This document shows, piece by piece, positions 23,801 through 28,839 of a stretch of DNA of 60,000 nucleotides. The translations under genes and the position numbers were made by a program. Numbering within the stretch: the stretch's first letter is position 1; every line of letters starts with the position of its first letter. Under the pieces are notes generated by a model, which was not told the DNA's origin, searched no databases, and worked only from the letters and a program-made list of their open reading frames with translations. The stretch lies in NCBI RefSeq assembly GCF_032854445.1, contig NC_088307.1, positions 10,368,017-10,428,016 of the forward strand, read 5' to 3'. This DNA comes from Liolophura sinensis (taxonomy: Eukaryota > Mollusca > Polyplacophora > Chitonida > Chitonidae).

Positions 23801-24062
23801 ATGGGCAATGTGAAAAGAGATAGCCCAAAATAAAACCTCATAGATAGTATTCCAGGTACATAACCACTTACCTGACATGAGGTGAGAACCCTGGAGGCCC
23901 TACTGGAGTTTGTCCTGGGTAGAGGCAACCCATACCAGTTACCTGCTGCATAAGGACAGGCTGAAAGGTGGGTGTCATTGGGGGAGGACCCCCAGCTCCC
24001 TGGTAACCACTCACAGGGAATTGAGGGTTGTACATTCCACTGGGCTGCTTAGGAGGTGGCAA
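618..24062 (-). CDS. DROSHA: Drosha (ribonuclease 3), partial gene, 17 coding exons visible
   Basis: Drosha is the nuclear RNase III that cuts primary microRNA hairpins with DGCR8/Pasha. Exons (5' to 3') are 24062-23872, 22333-21443, 20719-20633, 19695-19533, 18242-18068, 16974-16835, 16429-16349, 12115-12029, 11342-11256, 9753-9682, 9204-9063, 8241-8072, 7274-7150, 4805-4677, 3604-3526, 1219-1112 and 756-618. Every junction is GT-AG and phase-consistent, giving about 955 codons. Order of parts: Pro-rich, RS-rich, acidic linker, C-x-C zinc segment, platform/PAZ-like region, connector helix region, start of RNase III domain a. Animal Drosha is about 1,350 aa, so the two RNase III catalytic centres and the dsRBD lie left of the window. 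The start codon exon was not found. Identity rests on many near-identical blocks, for example MNDGPLC, IIEYDNHEYIFEGFS, CKVIRFNIEYT and NPDHARNSLSNCGIRQP. Confidence 0.97.
1112..1219 (-). CDS. DROSHA: Drosha exon, entry to RNase III domain a
   Basis: A 108-bp, phase-0 exon (acceptor CTCCTCAG, donor CAG|GTCAGA) encoding HAMLLPVLICHLRFHKALDK, then LEENLDYRFKDRNLLQ. It aligns with HAMMLPVLTHHIRYHQCLMHLD and YTFQDRCLLQ; the latter is the first helix of RNase III domain a. Confidence 0.96.
1266..1850. mobile_element. MITE-like element with long terminal inverted repeats, copy 1
   Basis: The two halves are inverted copies of about 200 bp or more. The left arm holds cgtatggtgggtatttggga (about 1399) and the right arm its complement near 1711-1730. 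The ends read ttaaaggagaagaaaacat and its complement at the other end. No ORF inside, AT-rich core. A second copy lies at 28373-28832. No transposase is present, so it would be non-autonomous. Confidence 0.8.
1933..2216. mobile_element. Second MITE-like inverted-repeat element
   Basis: The left end aaaggcatttgaatatttga is matched by an inverted copy at the right end (caaatgtttgagtgccttt), with a gatgtca-type motif further in on both arms. Length about 285 bp, no coding content. A possible relative is at 29530-29705. Confidence 0.6.
2303..2510 (-). mobile_element. SINE-like repeat, family III, copy 1
   Basis: It begins on the minus-strand 3' side with the family II tail (ttcagtcatatgacgac) and continues with a block (actgtgtcttcttg, gtccatgc, caaagtgctgc, agacatgacag) that recurs at 17555-17720. 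The small ORF over it is part of the repeat, not a gene. Confidence 0.6.
2895..3090 (-). repeat. Dispersed ~200-bp repeat, family VII, inverted copy
   Basis: Shares blocks such as gagacaaaactacattggtt, ataattttatc and aaacacc-tgcaaacat with the complement of 57188-57395, and more weakly 10765-10985. No ORF. Confidence 0.7.
3526..3604 (-). CDS. DROSHA: Drosha exon, MKREVTVELDSQGF block
   Basis: A 79-bp exon (acceptor TTTTTTCAG, donor CAG|GTAGAG) encoding SMKREVTVELDSQGFIRTGI and then KSDMCQ. It matches MRREVTVELSSQGFWKTGIRSDVCQ of vertebrates. It completes a split Ser codon and ends in phase 0. Confidence 0.96.
3850..4345. repeat. 99-bp tandem repeat, about five copies
   Basis: The start ccaaatgggcatag recurs at 3855, 3954, 4053, 4151 and 4250 (spacing 98-99). 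Copies are almost identical; the last is diverged and cut. Because 99 is a multiple of three it leaves an open frame on the plus strand (33-residue period), but it lies in a Drosha intron in antisense. Confidence 0.95.
4677..4805 (-). CDS. DROSHA: Drosha exon, connector-helix region (YQKVWKQ)
   Basis: A 129-bp exon (acceptor CTTAAG, donor AAAG|GTGGGT) encoding YQKVWKQFVKYKHLLTSKPK, then ADKQKLIYKEEYLQQIRQKR. It aligns with YQKLWKSYVKLRHLL and DKQKLAQREEALQQIRQK of vertebrates, the long helix between PAZ-like and RNase III domains. Confidence 0.96.
4858..4910 (+). mobile_element. SINE family II 3'-tail fragment
   Basis: catatgactgaaaaattgtt followed by aagcatgacctaaaacctcaagcac matches the 3' end of the full element at 27523-27874. 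Confidence 0.6.
5014..5325 (-). mobile_element. Eroded SINE family I copy
   Basis: AT-rich TTTA tail on the left, then atgccgcaatcaaaaatactt, cacttatacaatgac, agcatcagctggatttga and gcagttcattggtgagag, followed by a second fragment from 5255. All match the antisense of family I with many changes. Confidence 0.6.
5389..5580. repeat. 31-bp tandem repeat, six copies
   Basis: Unit tttgggtgacttg(c/t)ataaa followed by tctgtggctgta, repeated without gaps; copies differ mainly at c/t in cataaa/tataaa. It lies in the 2.3-kb Drosha intron. Confidence 0.95.
5768..5826 (+). repeat. Direct repeat left of the Gypsy remnant
   Basis: gtaaatattgcaaactaaaa, then ggaactt-gtttgttga-ttattg, recurs near 7021-7078 (gtaaatgttgcatactaaaa). 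The two copies flank the pol remnant and could be LTR-derived or duplicated internal sequence. Confidence 0.55.
6290..7020 (+). pseudogene. Degenerate Ty3/Gypsy-type pol fragment (reverse transcriptase end to RNase H)
   Basis: With several stops and gaps, the plus strand reads in order a DDG-like GMVVTGTT segment, EYLQHLDNVLSQQLNSANI, a KC, RGFTIDAEGV, KYTALKRLLTS and then an open part LLLAVDASLVGPGAD, ERSLAYGSRSL and EREGLAIISGLQQFH. This is the order and wording of Ty3/Gypsy RT thumb and RNase H (xxDASxxGxGA, A-x-x-S-R-x-L, ERExLAI). A C-rich insertion near 6875-6890 disrupts the RNase H. It is intronic and clearly dead. Confidence 0.85.
7021..7078 (+). repeat. Direct repeat right of the Gypsy remnant
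   Basis: Second copy of the 5768-5826 block, about 80% identical by eye, starting right where similarity to RNase H ends. Confidence 0.55.
7150..7274 (-). CDS. DROSHA: Drosha exon, SSIRIDQLDR / HFGIRPAQLSYAGDP block
   Basis: A 125-bp exon (acceptor TTTGTAG, donor CCCAC|GTGAGT) encoding KPSSIRIDQLDRQQKDDNVI, then VHFGIRPAQLSYAGDP, almost identical to vertebrate Drosha. The donor has C rather than G at the last exon base; a split Thr codon joins it correctly to the next exon. Confidence 0.97.
7380..7548 (+). mobile_element. SINE family I, sense, 5'-truncated
   Basis: From gcgagttcaagtccagctca (box B region) through ggatggtcatgggtttcccc to gccgccgtcgtgaagtgaaa. The head with box A is missing and the 3' tail is cut. 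Confidence 0.85.
7560..8060. other. Intron with C-rich tract and repeated TGACCTT motifs
   Basis: No gene beyond the Drosha exon at its right end. About 7790-7855 is C-rich (ccccatcccccaaccccacc) and could form a G-quadruplex on the other strand. TGACCTT-like motifs recur, the complement of the AGGTCA-rich repeat at 1-410. Confidence 0.5.
8072..8241 (-). CDS. DROSHA: Drosha exon, GKELLSMNVVLSYL block
   Basis: A 170-bp exon (acceptor CTTTCAG, donor AAG|GTCAGT) encoding HGKELLSMNVVLSYL, then EWQQLVDEVKGMIVTKPGK. It matches GKEVLSMHQILLYL and EECKGMIVTNPG of vertebrates. Confidence 0.97.
8806..8862. repeat. AT/CA dinucleotide microsatellite
   Basis: Long run of (AT)n with CA interruptions at both ends. 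Confidence 0.95.
9063..9204 (-). CDS. DROSHA: Drosha exon, LFLFRDILEL-like block
   Basis: A 142-bp exon (acceptor CTTTCAG, donor CCTG|GTATGT) encoding LDLFSDYLFREILELVDLDW, then a Cys and RFHIMPRFARTLP. It matches LELFSLFLFRDILELYDWN and RFHFMPRFVRFLP of vertebrate Drosha. It leaves in phase 1. Confidence 0.97.
9682..9753 (-). CDS. DROSHA: Drosha exon, CKVIRFNIEYT block
   Basis: A 72-bp, phase-0 exon of 24 codons (acceptor TTCCTCAG, donor GAG|GTATGT) encoding VPICKVIRFNIEYTILFFEE and then QVPE. It aligns with IPLCKVIRFNIDYTIHFIEE of vertebrates. A 5'-truncated SINE lies about 30-45 bp upstream of its acceptor. Confidence 0.97.
9796..9960 (+). mobile_element. SINE family I, sense, 5'-truncated, with target-site duplication
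   Basis: Bounded by aaaacacattct at 9784-9795 and again at 9961-9972, a 12-bp exact target-site duplication. Starts mid-element and ends in AAATAAATAAATA. It lies just upstream of the acceptor of the Drosha exon at 9753. Confidence 0.92.
10041..10612. repeat. 114-bp tandem repeat, five copies
   Basis: gataccaattta recurs at about 10041, 10155, 10269, 10382 and 10496. Each unit carries cttgtaacaatta, an A-run, catttcctcggaatact and tcacatagcatacatataca. Copies differ little. The minus-strand ORF over it is a by-product. Confidence 0.95.
10765..10985 (+). repeat. Dispersed repeat, family VII, copy 2
   Basis: gtgtttattcaagca, ttgataaaatt..., gtgaagccctaaaatt, caatgcagt-ttgtctccaga and aattaaaaa match 57188-57395 in the same orientation. 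Confidence 0.75.
11256..11342 (-). CDS. DROSHA: Drosha exon, platform/PAZ-like segment
   Basis: An 87-bp, phase-0 exon (acceptor GTTTCAG, donor AAT|GTGAGT) encoding SPTIIEYDNHEYIFEGFSLF and then SHYKLEN. It is nearly identical to vertebrate PTVIEYDDHEYIFEGFSMF, one of the most conserved blocks of the central domain. Confidence 0.97.
11436..11705 (-). mobile_element. SINE family I, antisense, near full length
   Basis: Reads in antisense from aaatttatttgaatgatgtt through accgggtagaacctggggga and gagctggacttgaactcaca to a diverged head. Flanked by tatctgttaa (11426) and tatctattaa (11706), a probable 10-bp target-site duplication. Confidence 0.85.
12029..12115 (-). CDS. DROSHA: Drosha exon, second part of zinc/platform region
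   Basis: An 87-bp exon (acceptor TTCCACAG, donor CTG|GTGAGT) encoding EVPNCDRNTNNCDKLFHYR and then VTMSPVTNFL. It matches the vertebrate segment ending GRLFHYRITVSPPTNFL. Its Cys residues probably complete zinc coordination with the preceding exon. A 4.2-kb intron, mostly satellite, separates it from that exon. Confidence 0.95.
12399..12518 (-). mobile_element. SINE family II, antisense, truncated
   Basis: Starts with gagtgagtgcttggggttta and runs through ttttacagtcatatg and gtgcatgtaatgtgtctcct to ttttatctagttctgcttca, matching the complement of 27523-27874. It is cut by the adjoining family I fragment. Confidence 0.75.
12519..12582 (-). mobile_element. SINE family I 3' fragment, antisense
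   Basis: ttttattggtgttttacgcc, then gtactcaagaatgtttcatt and tacaacggcagcca; the rest is missing. The 73-bp satellite starts about 15 bp further on. Confidence 0.85.
12596..15672. repeat. 73-bp satellite array, about 42 units, with ~510-bp higher-order period
   Basis: Unit: cacaaacctctggcactttt, acacaaccaaccaggtcatt, ggcaccccactagctcacca, caagcacactcgt (73 bp). Single-unit variants recur in order: the marker tattaggtcactacaagtat is at about 13111, 13621, 14131 and 15225, so blocks of seven units (510 bp) were duplicated as a whole. The array fills most of the Drosha intron between 12116 and 16348. Short minus- and plus-strand ORFs over it are artefacts. Confidence 0.97.
16128..16335 (-). mobile_element. 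SINE family I, antisense, abutting a Drosha splice donor
   Basis: tttatttatttaattgattg, then gtgtttcactccgtgctcaa through gtacggccggagaggaagcc to cacagcgaccgcattggcga. The head is missing; the match stops within about 15 bases of the donor of the exon at 16349. Confidence 0.9.
16349..16429 (-). CDS. DROSHA: Drosha exon, C-x-C zinc-binding segment
   Basis: An 81-bp exon (acceptor TTTTAG, donor GTG|GTAAGT) too short for most ORF finders. It encodes MNDGPLCRCSLKSQQTGIRH followed by NIYPGE, nearly identical to the vertebrate segment. The two Cys of C-x-C and the following His are expected zinc ligands of the Drosha central domain. An antisense SINE ends within about 15 bases of the donor, and the donor sits inside an 18-bp perfect palindrome. 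Confidence 0.96.
16490..16795 (-). mobile_element. SINE-like repeat, family IV
   Basis: Antisense-type order: TTTATTTATTT tail, taacaccatactcaagagtt, then aaaccagagtgctggcataa, gcaaattactgacacac and tacatgtatgcaccatattg, ending in a tRNA-like stretch (aggcttgaacctttacc). Relatives are at 19190-19390, 48135-48330, 36850-36985 and 59885-59975. Confidence 0.65.
16835..16974 (-). CDS. DROSHA: Drosha exon, Ser/Glu/Asp linker and HSELWFNEPGE block
   Basis: A 140-bp exon (acceptor TATTCAG, donor GAG|GTGAGT). An acidic-serine run (SSSSDEDEEDVEDS) is followed by NPYRLHSELWFNEPGE, which aligns with HPDRLHDELWYNDPGQ of vertebrate Drosha. It enters in phase 1 and ends in phase 0, so the next exon begins with a full Met codon. 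Confidence 0.95.
17100..17290. repeat. Two diverged copies of a ~115-bp repeat related to the 73-bp satellite
   Basis: ctgccactagcccaccacca and atgccactagctcaccacta begin two copies, each followed by gcacacttg, ctagca-tccacta and ttcaccttgccctc. The phrase ccactagctcaccac is shared with the satellite unit at 12596-15672. Confidence 0.7.
17320..17478 (-). mobile_element. SINE family I, antisense, truncated
   Basis: Long TTTA tail, gattggtgttttacgccgta, then accatccccaggtttgccac. The head is missing and it is followed directly by a family II tail. Confidence 0.9.
17484..17830 (+). mobile_element. SINE family II tail joined to family III block
   Basis: gactccttcgatgtcatatg, actgaaaaactgtaaacccc, aagcactcactcactcat (family II 3' end), then tactgtgtcttcttg, gagtccatgctgacaaagtg and gacatgacaccctaccc as in 2303-2510. 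It ends with a tRNA-like ggacattctaaccatctggc near 17816-17835. Confidence 0.6.
18068..18242 (-). CDS. DROSHA: Drosha exon, start of central domain, with His tract
   Basis: A 175-bp exon (acceptor TTTTCAG, donor CAG|GTGGGT). It encodes LDLENKFEEDIVKR, matching the LYDKFEEEL helix of vertebrate Drosha, then a PP-R-P segment. It ends in a run of seven histidines followed by DEDGHSS. The His run is encoded by an imperfect CAC/CAT repeat and is not part of the conserved core. Confidence 0.93.
19190..19390 (-). mobile_element. SINE-like repeat, family IV, copy
   Basis: ttccaaactcaagaaatttt, then cagtataaaccattgacctt, gttactgacaaactttcc and cacattggtggaagacaagt. Order and wording match 16490-16795. 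Confidence 0.65.
19533..19695 (-). CDS. DROSHA: Drosha exon, acidic linker with conserved PIWLRC block
   Basis: A 163-bp exon (acceptor GACCAG, donor CAG|GTAGGT). A basic start (PSRKRAKRAPSRSPSP) is followed by an acidic run and then DIPIWLRCSPADLYF. The last part matches the conserved block just before the central domain in animal Drosha (vertebrate form: PVWIRC, then S-x-x-x-YY). Confidence 0.93.
20633..20719 (-). CDS. DROSHA: Drosha exon, end of RS region
   Basis: An 87-bp exon (acceptor ATTACAG, donor AAAG|GTAAAA) encoding a charged segment (HHSSESQSEDG, then RKRNLSQERDER). It enters and leaves in phase 2, joining both neighbours without a break. A 22-bp minisatellite starts in the intron about 20 bp upstream of its acceptor. 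Confidence 0.85.
20738..21255. repeat. 22-bp tandem repeat, about 23 copies
   Basis: Unit gagcacaagtgagacaatga + tt, with variants (gagcaccagtgag, taacccgaagagag, taagcttaagagag). It lies in the Drosha intron between exons at 20719 and 21443. On the minus strand it gives Leu/Ser/Cys-rich shadow ORFs in all frames. Confidence 0.95.
21443..22333 (-). CDS. DROSHA: Drosha exon, long Arg/Ser-rich (RS) region
   Basis: An 891-bp exon, by far the longest of the gene, with acceptor TTTTCAG and donor CAG|GTACGT. After a short Pro/Met-rich start, most of its ~297 codons encode SR, RD, RE and DR dipeptides (for example SRDSSRSSWDTR). This matches the RS-rich domain of Drosha, which in vertebrates carries nuclear-localisation signals and phosphorylation sites. 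The region is GC-richer than the surrounding introns. The low-complexity sequence gives no detailed alignment; placement rests on phase and on the neighbouring exons. Confidence 0.9.
22334..23871. other. Drosha intron, no gene or clear repeat seen
   Basis: AT-rich with no open exon-like segment. It contains a 33-bp block (attaggtcagcactgctttt, then atcttagaagcga, about 23199-23231) that recurs exactly near 24607-24639. Confidence 0.5.
23872..24062 (-). CDS. DROSHA: Drosha exon, Pro/Gly/Gln-rich N-terminal region
   Basis: This is the most 5' coding exon found. It lies between a TTTCAG acceptor and a CAG|GTAAGT donor and is open throughout (191 bp, enters in phase 0, leaves in phase 2). It encodes a low-complexity stretch rich in Pro, Gly, Gln and Met, like the disordered Pro-rich N terminus of animal Drosha. 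Its last two bases complete an Arg codon with the first base of the next exon. At least one more 5' exon with the start codon must lie upstream. Confidence 0.8.
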
Positions 24063-24088
24063 CTGAAACAATGAAGTTTCAAACACAC

Positions 24089-24305
24089 ACATTTATTTAT
24101 TTGACTGGAGCTTTACGCCATATTCAAGAATATTTCATTTATACAACGACAGACATTGTAATGGTTGGAGGAAACCACGCAGAAGACGAGGGATATTCAT
24201 GACCATCCGCAGGTTGCTGGTAGAACTTTTCTCAACTGGCCAAACAGGAAGCCAGCATCAGCTGGACTGGAATGCTGCCATCTACCCACTGCTCCACTAT
24301 GAAGC
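24089..24305 (-). mobile_element. SINE family I, antisense
   Basis: atttatttatttgactggag, then ctttacgccatattcaagaa, ggaggaaaccacgcag and gccagcatcagctggactgg. It starts only ~27 bp upstream of the acceptor of the Drosha exon at 24062. Confidence 0.85.
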
Positions 24306-24309
24306 CGGA

Positions 24310-25220
24310 CTTGCAAGTATACCTTCTCCAAATAGCGGCAGACACCAAGGAGTGTATACCGTGGACCTTTAGGGCTGTATTAAACCTATTCTAAATCAAG
24401 TAGGGACTTATGGTGGTAGAGCCATAGATGCGGAAAGCAGGTCTTTAGGTTGGTGTCTTTTATTTGTGCGAGACTTGTTCGATAACAAAGACAACTGGTC
24501 TGGACCTCTGTTGAGTATTAAATTAAAAGTGTAAGCATCGAGACTCCAACGACGCTAGGCCATTATAAGAAAAGGAGTCTGGGCTAGCCCCAATCAATGT
24601 CAGAGAATTAGGTCAGCACTGCTTTTATCTTAGAAGCGAATCCTCCACCCTCCACTTAAAAGCCTGATGCAGTTACCTGCCCTTGTCAAATGTGTTGAGG
24701 CTGTCAGTGCACCCATTCACTTAGAGCATCATCACTGAATCTCGGGCCCACGCGGCCTAGGAATTAACATTGTGCTGGTGATACATCGACAGACGCAAAG
24801 ATAAGGAACACAAGTATCTGCAAACTTCAGGCCGTGAAGACTTATTTGATGGGTTATTTTTGTCTCAAACGCCGTGACAAACTCCCAACACAAGTGCATC
24901 AGGTCTTTAAATGGAGCGCGCCCTTACGTTGGTTTGGGGCCATCCTTACCCGAACAACAATTTGCCACACCTAACGTCAGATCATTCTCGGACTACATGT
25001 ACATGGTCTCAAGCAGTAAAGGTAAGCCATTTTAAAACCTATTAATGTTCATTTTAACAGCTGTTAAAAACTGCCAAAGATATAGAGCCTACTACTCTTC
25101 CATCTGCAACTACCACAAACACCTAAGCTATCTGCTAGTATCTTCCAATCAATCTTCATAACAAGTTCATCCTATATAATATGACCACGTACATATAATA
25201 TAGTTCTGTCCAAGTCAAGT
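24310..25220. other. Presumed Drosha 5' intron, no gene recognised
   Basis: No convincing exon on either strand. Besides the duplicated 33-bp block at about 24607-24639, nothing repetitive was recognised. The Drosha first exon could be here or further right. Confidence 0.4.
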
Positions 25221-25225
25221 CAGAC

Positions 25226-26515
25226 CTATAAAACACAGAGTGACATTGTGTAGGACTGAAAAACCATACCCAAAGTGTCGGCGCAACTGATGCAGGTTAA
25301 ATCCCAGTGTTGTTGTTGTTGTTGCAAGCGATGCTCTTGCCCAGAAAAGCAAAGGACAACCCATATTCGCTCCAGGAATTTATCAGACAGTGTAAGTCTA
25401 TGGTGCCTTACCCTTTTTCCACCCAGCAGAGGCCCTCCACCTGCCGTACCCAGTGTCATCGTGCCTCACAAAGCCATTTACAAGTCGTAAGAGTCTACCT
25501 GTCACATATTTTCATTTGCTTGAGTTTTGCAGATCCAGGGCACATGGGTTAATTTTCTTGTCGGTTCATAATGGTAGTTAGGCCGCCGTCGTATACATGT
25601 AAGTGAAATATTCTTGAATACGGCGTAAAACACCAAGCGAATGTTTGGATGGCCTAAATTTTGAGTATCCCCTTCGAAGTCAGGGCACGGGGTCATACCA
25701 AAGACTTTAAAAATGGTACTTGTTGCCTCACAGAGTCACATTGTGTAGGACTCAAAAAACCATACTCAGTGTGTCAGCGCAACTGATGCGGGTTAAATCC
25801 CAATCATGTTGTTGTTGCAAGCGATGCTCTTGCGCAGAAAAGCAAAGGACAACCCATATTCGCTCCAGGGATTTATCAGATAGTGTAAGTCTGTGGAGCC
25901 TTACCCTTTTTCCACCCAGCAGAGGCCCTCCACCTGCTGTACCCAGTGTCATCGTGCCTCGCAAAGCCATTTACAAGTCGTAAGAGTCTACCTGTCGTTT
26001 ATTTTCATTTGCTTGAGTTTTGCAGATCCAGGGCACATGGGTTAATTTTCTTGTCGGTTCATAATGGTAGTTAGGCCGCCGTCGTATACATGTAAGTGAA
26101 ATATTCTTGAATACGGCGTAAAACACCAAGCGAATGTTTGGATGGCCTAAATTTAGAGTATCCCCTTCGAAGTCGGGGACACGGGGTCATACCAAAGACT
26201 TAAAAAAATGGTACTTGTTGCCTCACAGAGTCACATTGTGTAGGACTCAAAAAACCATACTCAGTGTGTCAGCGCAACTGATGCGGGTTAAATCCCAATC
26301 ATGTTGTTGTTGCAAGCGATGCTCTTGCGCAGAAAAGCACAGGACAACCCATATTCGCTCCAGGAATTTATCTGATAGTGTAGGTTTGTGGTGCCTTACC
26401 CTGTTTCCACCCAGCAGCGGCCCTCCACCTGCCGTACCAGGTGTCATCGTGCCTCGGAAAGCCATTTACAAGTTGTAAGACTTTACCTGTCGCATATTTT
26501 CTTTCGCTTCGGGTT
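25226..26515. repeat. Triplicated ~495-bp segment carrying family V SINE pieces
   Basis: The block cattgtgtaggact recurs at 25244, 25738 and 26234. Each unit has tgttgttgttg, gcaagcgatgctcttg, acaacccatattcgctccag, cccagcagaggccctccacc and aagccatttacaagt; units 1 and 2 continue with gcacatgggttaattttctt, a family I SINE tail and a tRNA-like head (ggatggcctaaatttagagt, ggggtcatacc). Unit 3 is cut after 26515. Copies differ by a few per cent. Confidence 0.92.
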
Positions 26516-26519
26516 TGTT

Positions 26520-27470
26520 ATTCGCCGTGCAGCGCCCTCTAGCGGGATGAACGGCGCGGTACCCATAGTTGTTCTCAATATGTACGCAGATGGAGCAACC
26601 GCTTCCCAAGTACAACAACAATGGCACAAATTTTGATTTCTCTTAAAGTCACGGTATGAAACGTGCAGGTAGGCCAATATCCCGGCTTTTTTTTCTTTTC
26701 TTTGGCTGTTCCAAAAATCAAGAGGGCCTAATCAGTATACTTGAAATAGGCCTAGAAAATAACAAAATAACGTTTGGCTACCATGTAAACTTACCGGTAT
26801 ATACAGGCCTTTGTAGGCCCCCTACACGTACATGTTTTTATTATTTTATTTTATTTATTTAGATTTTTTCAGTAAACTAAATACTGTCAAATGTCCCTAC
26901 ATGTATGTCGTCATACAATGACTGTGTCCTCCTATAACATACAGTTACATGCAGGCCACGTGTACATGTACATGTAGGTAGGCCTACGTGTAGGCCTATA
27001 TTTACGCTCTACCAAACGTACTACGTTGCATTCGTGAAATTCGCAATAATTTCATTCAGACCTGAAGATAAATTTGTAGAAAACGTTTGTATTGACGCCT
27101 TTACCCTCATAGGGCAAACATTATCTATACGATCCATATAGGTCTAAAACCCACCTTACATCACACCGATAGGCCTACAAACACAATTTCGTTTGATTCA
27201 GTGCAAAAATATGCAAAAAGAAGTAAAGGTATTTTAAATACGGTTCCGTTTTCAATGGCTTTTCTACTGAATAATGTGGCTTCTTGATTTTTGGACGAAT
27301 CAAAAAGGTTCTTTTGGATTTTTGGACCAATCAGAGGTCCAAACAAAAAGGTAGTCTTACACGTACCGCGACTTAGATATGATGCGGTATGTTTATTTAT
27401 GTTTACTTTTTTCAATGGCTTAGAAAATTTCCCTTAGTAAACTGTCCCTTACTTATGCCTTCAACCGTAC
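26520..27470. other. Intergenic or 5' region, no gene recognised
   Basis: AT-rich with several palindromic gtacatgtac and taggcctac runs (about 26940-27000). A GC-richer spot near 26520-26620 (gcgccctctagcgggatgaa) opens a 29-codon frame ending in TGA, with no recognisable product. Confidence 0.4.
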
Positions 27471-27512
27471 TATGTGGATTCATTGCACGTGGGTTAATTC
27501 TCTTGTCGGTTC

Positions 27513-27522
27513 AAAATGGTAG
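27513..27522. repeat. Target-site duplication, left (aaaatggtag)
   Basis: aaaatggtag here and at 27875-27884 bracket the family II SINE; the interrupted sequence is a copy of the 495-bp unit (cggttcataatggtagttag). Confidence 0.9.
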
Positions 27523-27874
27523 GTGACCGGCCTGGATAGCACAGTTGGTAGAGCGTCCGCTTCGGGACCGGTAGATCCAGGATCAATCCTTGATCGAGTC
27601 ACACCTAAGAGTTGTAACTTCCTCGCTTGGCGTTCAGCATGAAGGGGATAGTGCAACGACTGCTTGACCCGTATCAGTATAATGGCTCGGGCGGGGCGGC
27701 TTACTTGCCTTCGGTAAGTCGTCTCAGTGAAGCAGCACTAAATAAAAGAGCGGTGGAAATCCGTCCTGCATCAAGGAGGCACATTACACGTACACGCACC
27801 CTAATGATTCCTTCGTCGTCATATGACTGAAAAATTGTTGAGTACGACGTTAAACCCCAAGCACTCACTCACTC
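27523..27874 (+). mobile_element. Full-length tRNA-derived SINE, family II
   Basis: The tRNA-like head has box A (tagcacagttggtagag) and box B-like ggatcaatcc. A ~200-bp body (tcctcgcttggcgttcagca, ggcggggcggcttacttgcc, cagtgaagcagcactaaata) follows. The 3' tail is cgtcatatgactgaaaaatt, gttgagtacgacgttaaacc, ccaagcactcactcactc. Flanked by a 10-bp target-site duplication, so a true retroposed insertion. Confidence 0.95.
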
Positions 27875-27884
27875 AAAATGGTAG

Positions 27885-28290
27885 TTAGGCCGCCGTCGTA
27901 TAAGTGAAATATTCTTGAGTACCGCGTAAAACAAAAATCGAATGCTTCGATGGCCTAAAGGTTAGAGTATCTGCTTCGAAGTCAGGAGACCCGGAGTCAT
28001 ACCAAAGACTTTAAAAATGGCACTTGTTGCCTCACAGAATTACACTGTGTAGGACTAAAAAGGTTAGAGGAAGAAAACAGTACTTGTTGGCCCGGTGACA
28101 GTATAATGTGACCTCATGGGTGGGATATCATGCTAGGTGGCTTCGGCATGATACTTCAGTGGCGACAGGACTTTGGTGACATGGACTCAACCAGCTACAA
28201 GAAGGCACAGAAGATATACACACACCTGATTCCTTGTGGTCATATGACTGACAAATTGTTAAGCAGGCCCATACGACCTAAAACCAAAAG
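27885..28290 (+). mobile_element. SINE family V, longest copy, with family II-type tail
   Basis: After the interrupted family I tail (gccgccgtcgtataagtgaa), a tRNA-like head reads atggcctaaaggttagagta, then cttcgaagtcagga and cggagtcatacc (box B-like). The body (ggcacttgttgcctcacaga) ends in catatgactgacaaattgtt, then cgacctaaaacc. Confidence 0.75.
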
Positions 28291-28372
28291 CCTACACACA
28301 TACATAGACACATACATACACACATAGAGCAAATGTGCGTATATGTAAGTGTATCTAGCAAACCCCCTGACT

Positions 28373-28832
28373 TAAAGGTGGAGAAAACATAAACATGACA
28401 TAAAGTTCAAATGAATGAATGCGAAAAGTTATTCCTAAATGTGGTCTTCAGTATTTTTTTCAGATTTTTATTTAAAAAGAAATAGACACTTAAAATAAGT
28501 TTTGTATGGTTGCTATTTGGGACCACCTTTTGGTATTTACAGTCTTCTTTTTAATACTGTCACAAATGAGGATGTAACACAGGTTTAATGAATATTTTTG
28601 CACTAGAATTAGTTCTTTTCAACTATCAAATGTATTAAACCTCAATTTGGATCATATTTATATTTTTAACATATTCATAAATATTGTCATAATCTATGTT
28701 AAATGCATATGTTTCGATATGAACAACAAATTTACATTCAAATAAATTTATTAGACAAGCATCACATTCTTATTTAGAACATGATTATCCAACAACGATA
28801 AATACCAAAAGTTGGTCCCAAATACCCACCAA
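28373..28832. mobile_element. MITE-like element with long inverted repeats, copy 2
   Basis: Matches 1266-1850 in inverted orientation: cttaaaggtggagaaaacat at the left end, tatttgggaccaccttttgg near 28514, and accaaaagttggtcccaaat near 28804. The right arm stops at ccacca, so it is truncated or the outer end was lost. Confidence 0.8.
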
Positions 28833-28839
28833 TAAATAT

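Noticed and set aside
26549-26638. 29-codon ORF in a GC-richer spot, possible first exon
   Set aside because: On the opposite strand to Drosha, ends in a stop, no donor in frame and no similarity to known N termini.
27528-27605. Candidate tRNA gene
   Set aside because: It has box A and box B-like sequence but no good cloverleaf or terminator, and it is joined to a SINE body with target-site duplication.
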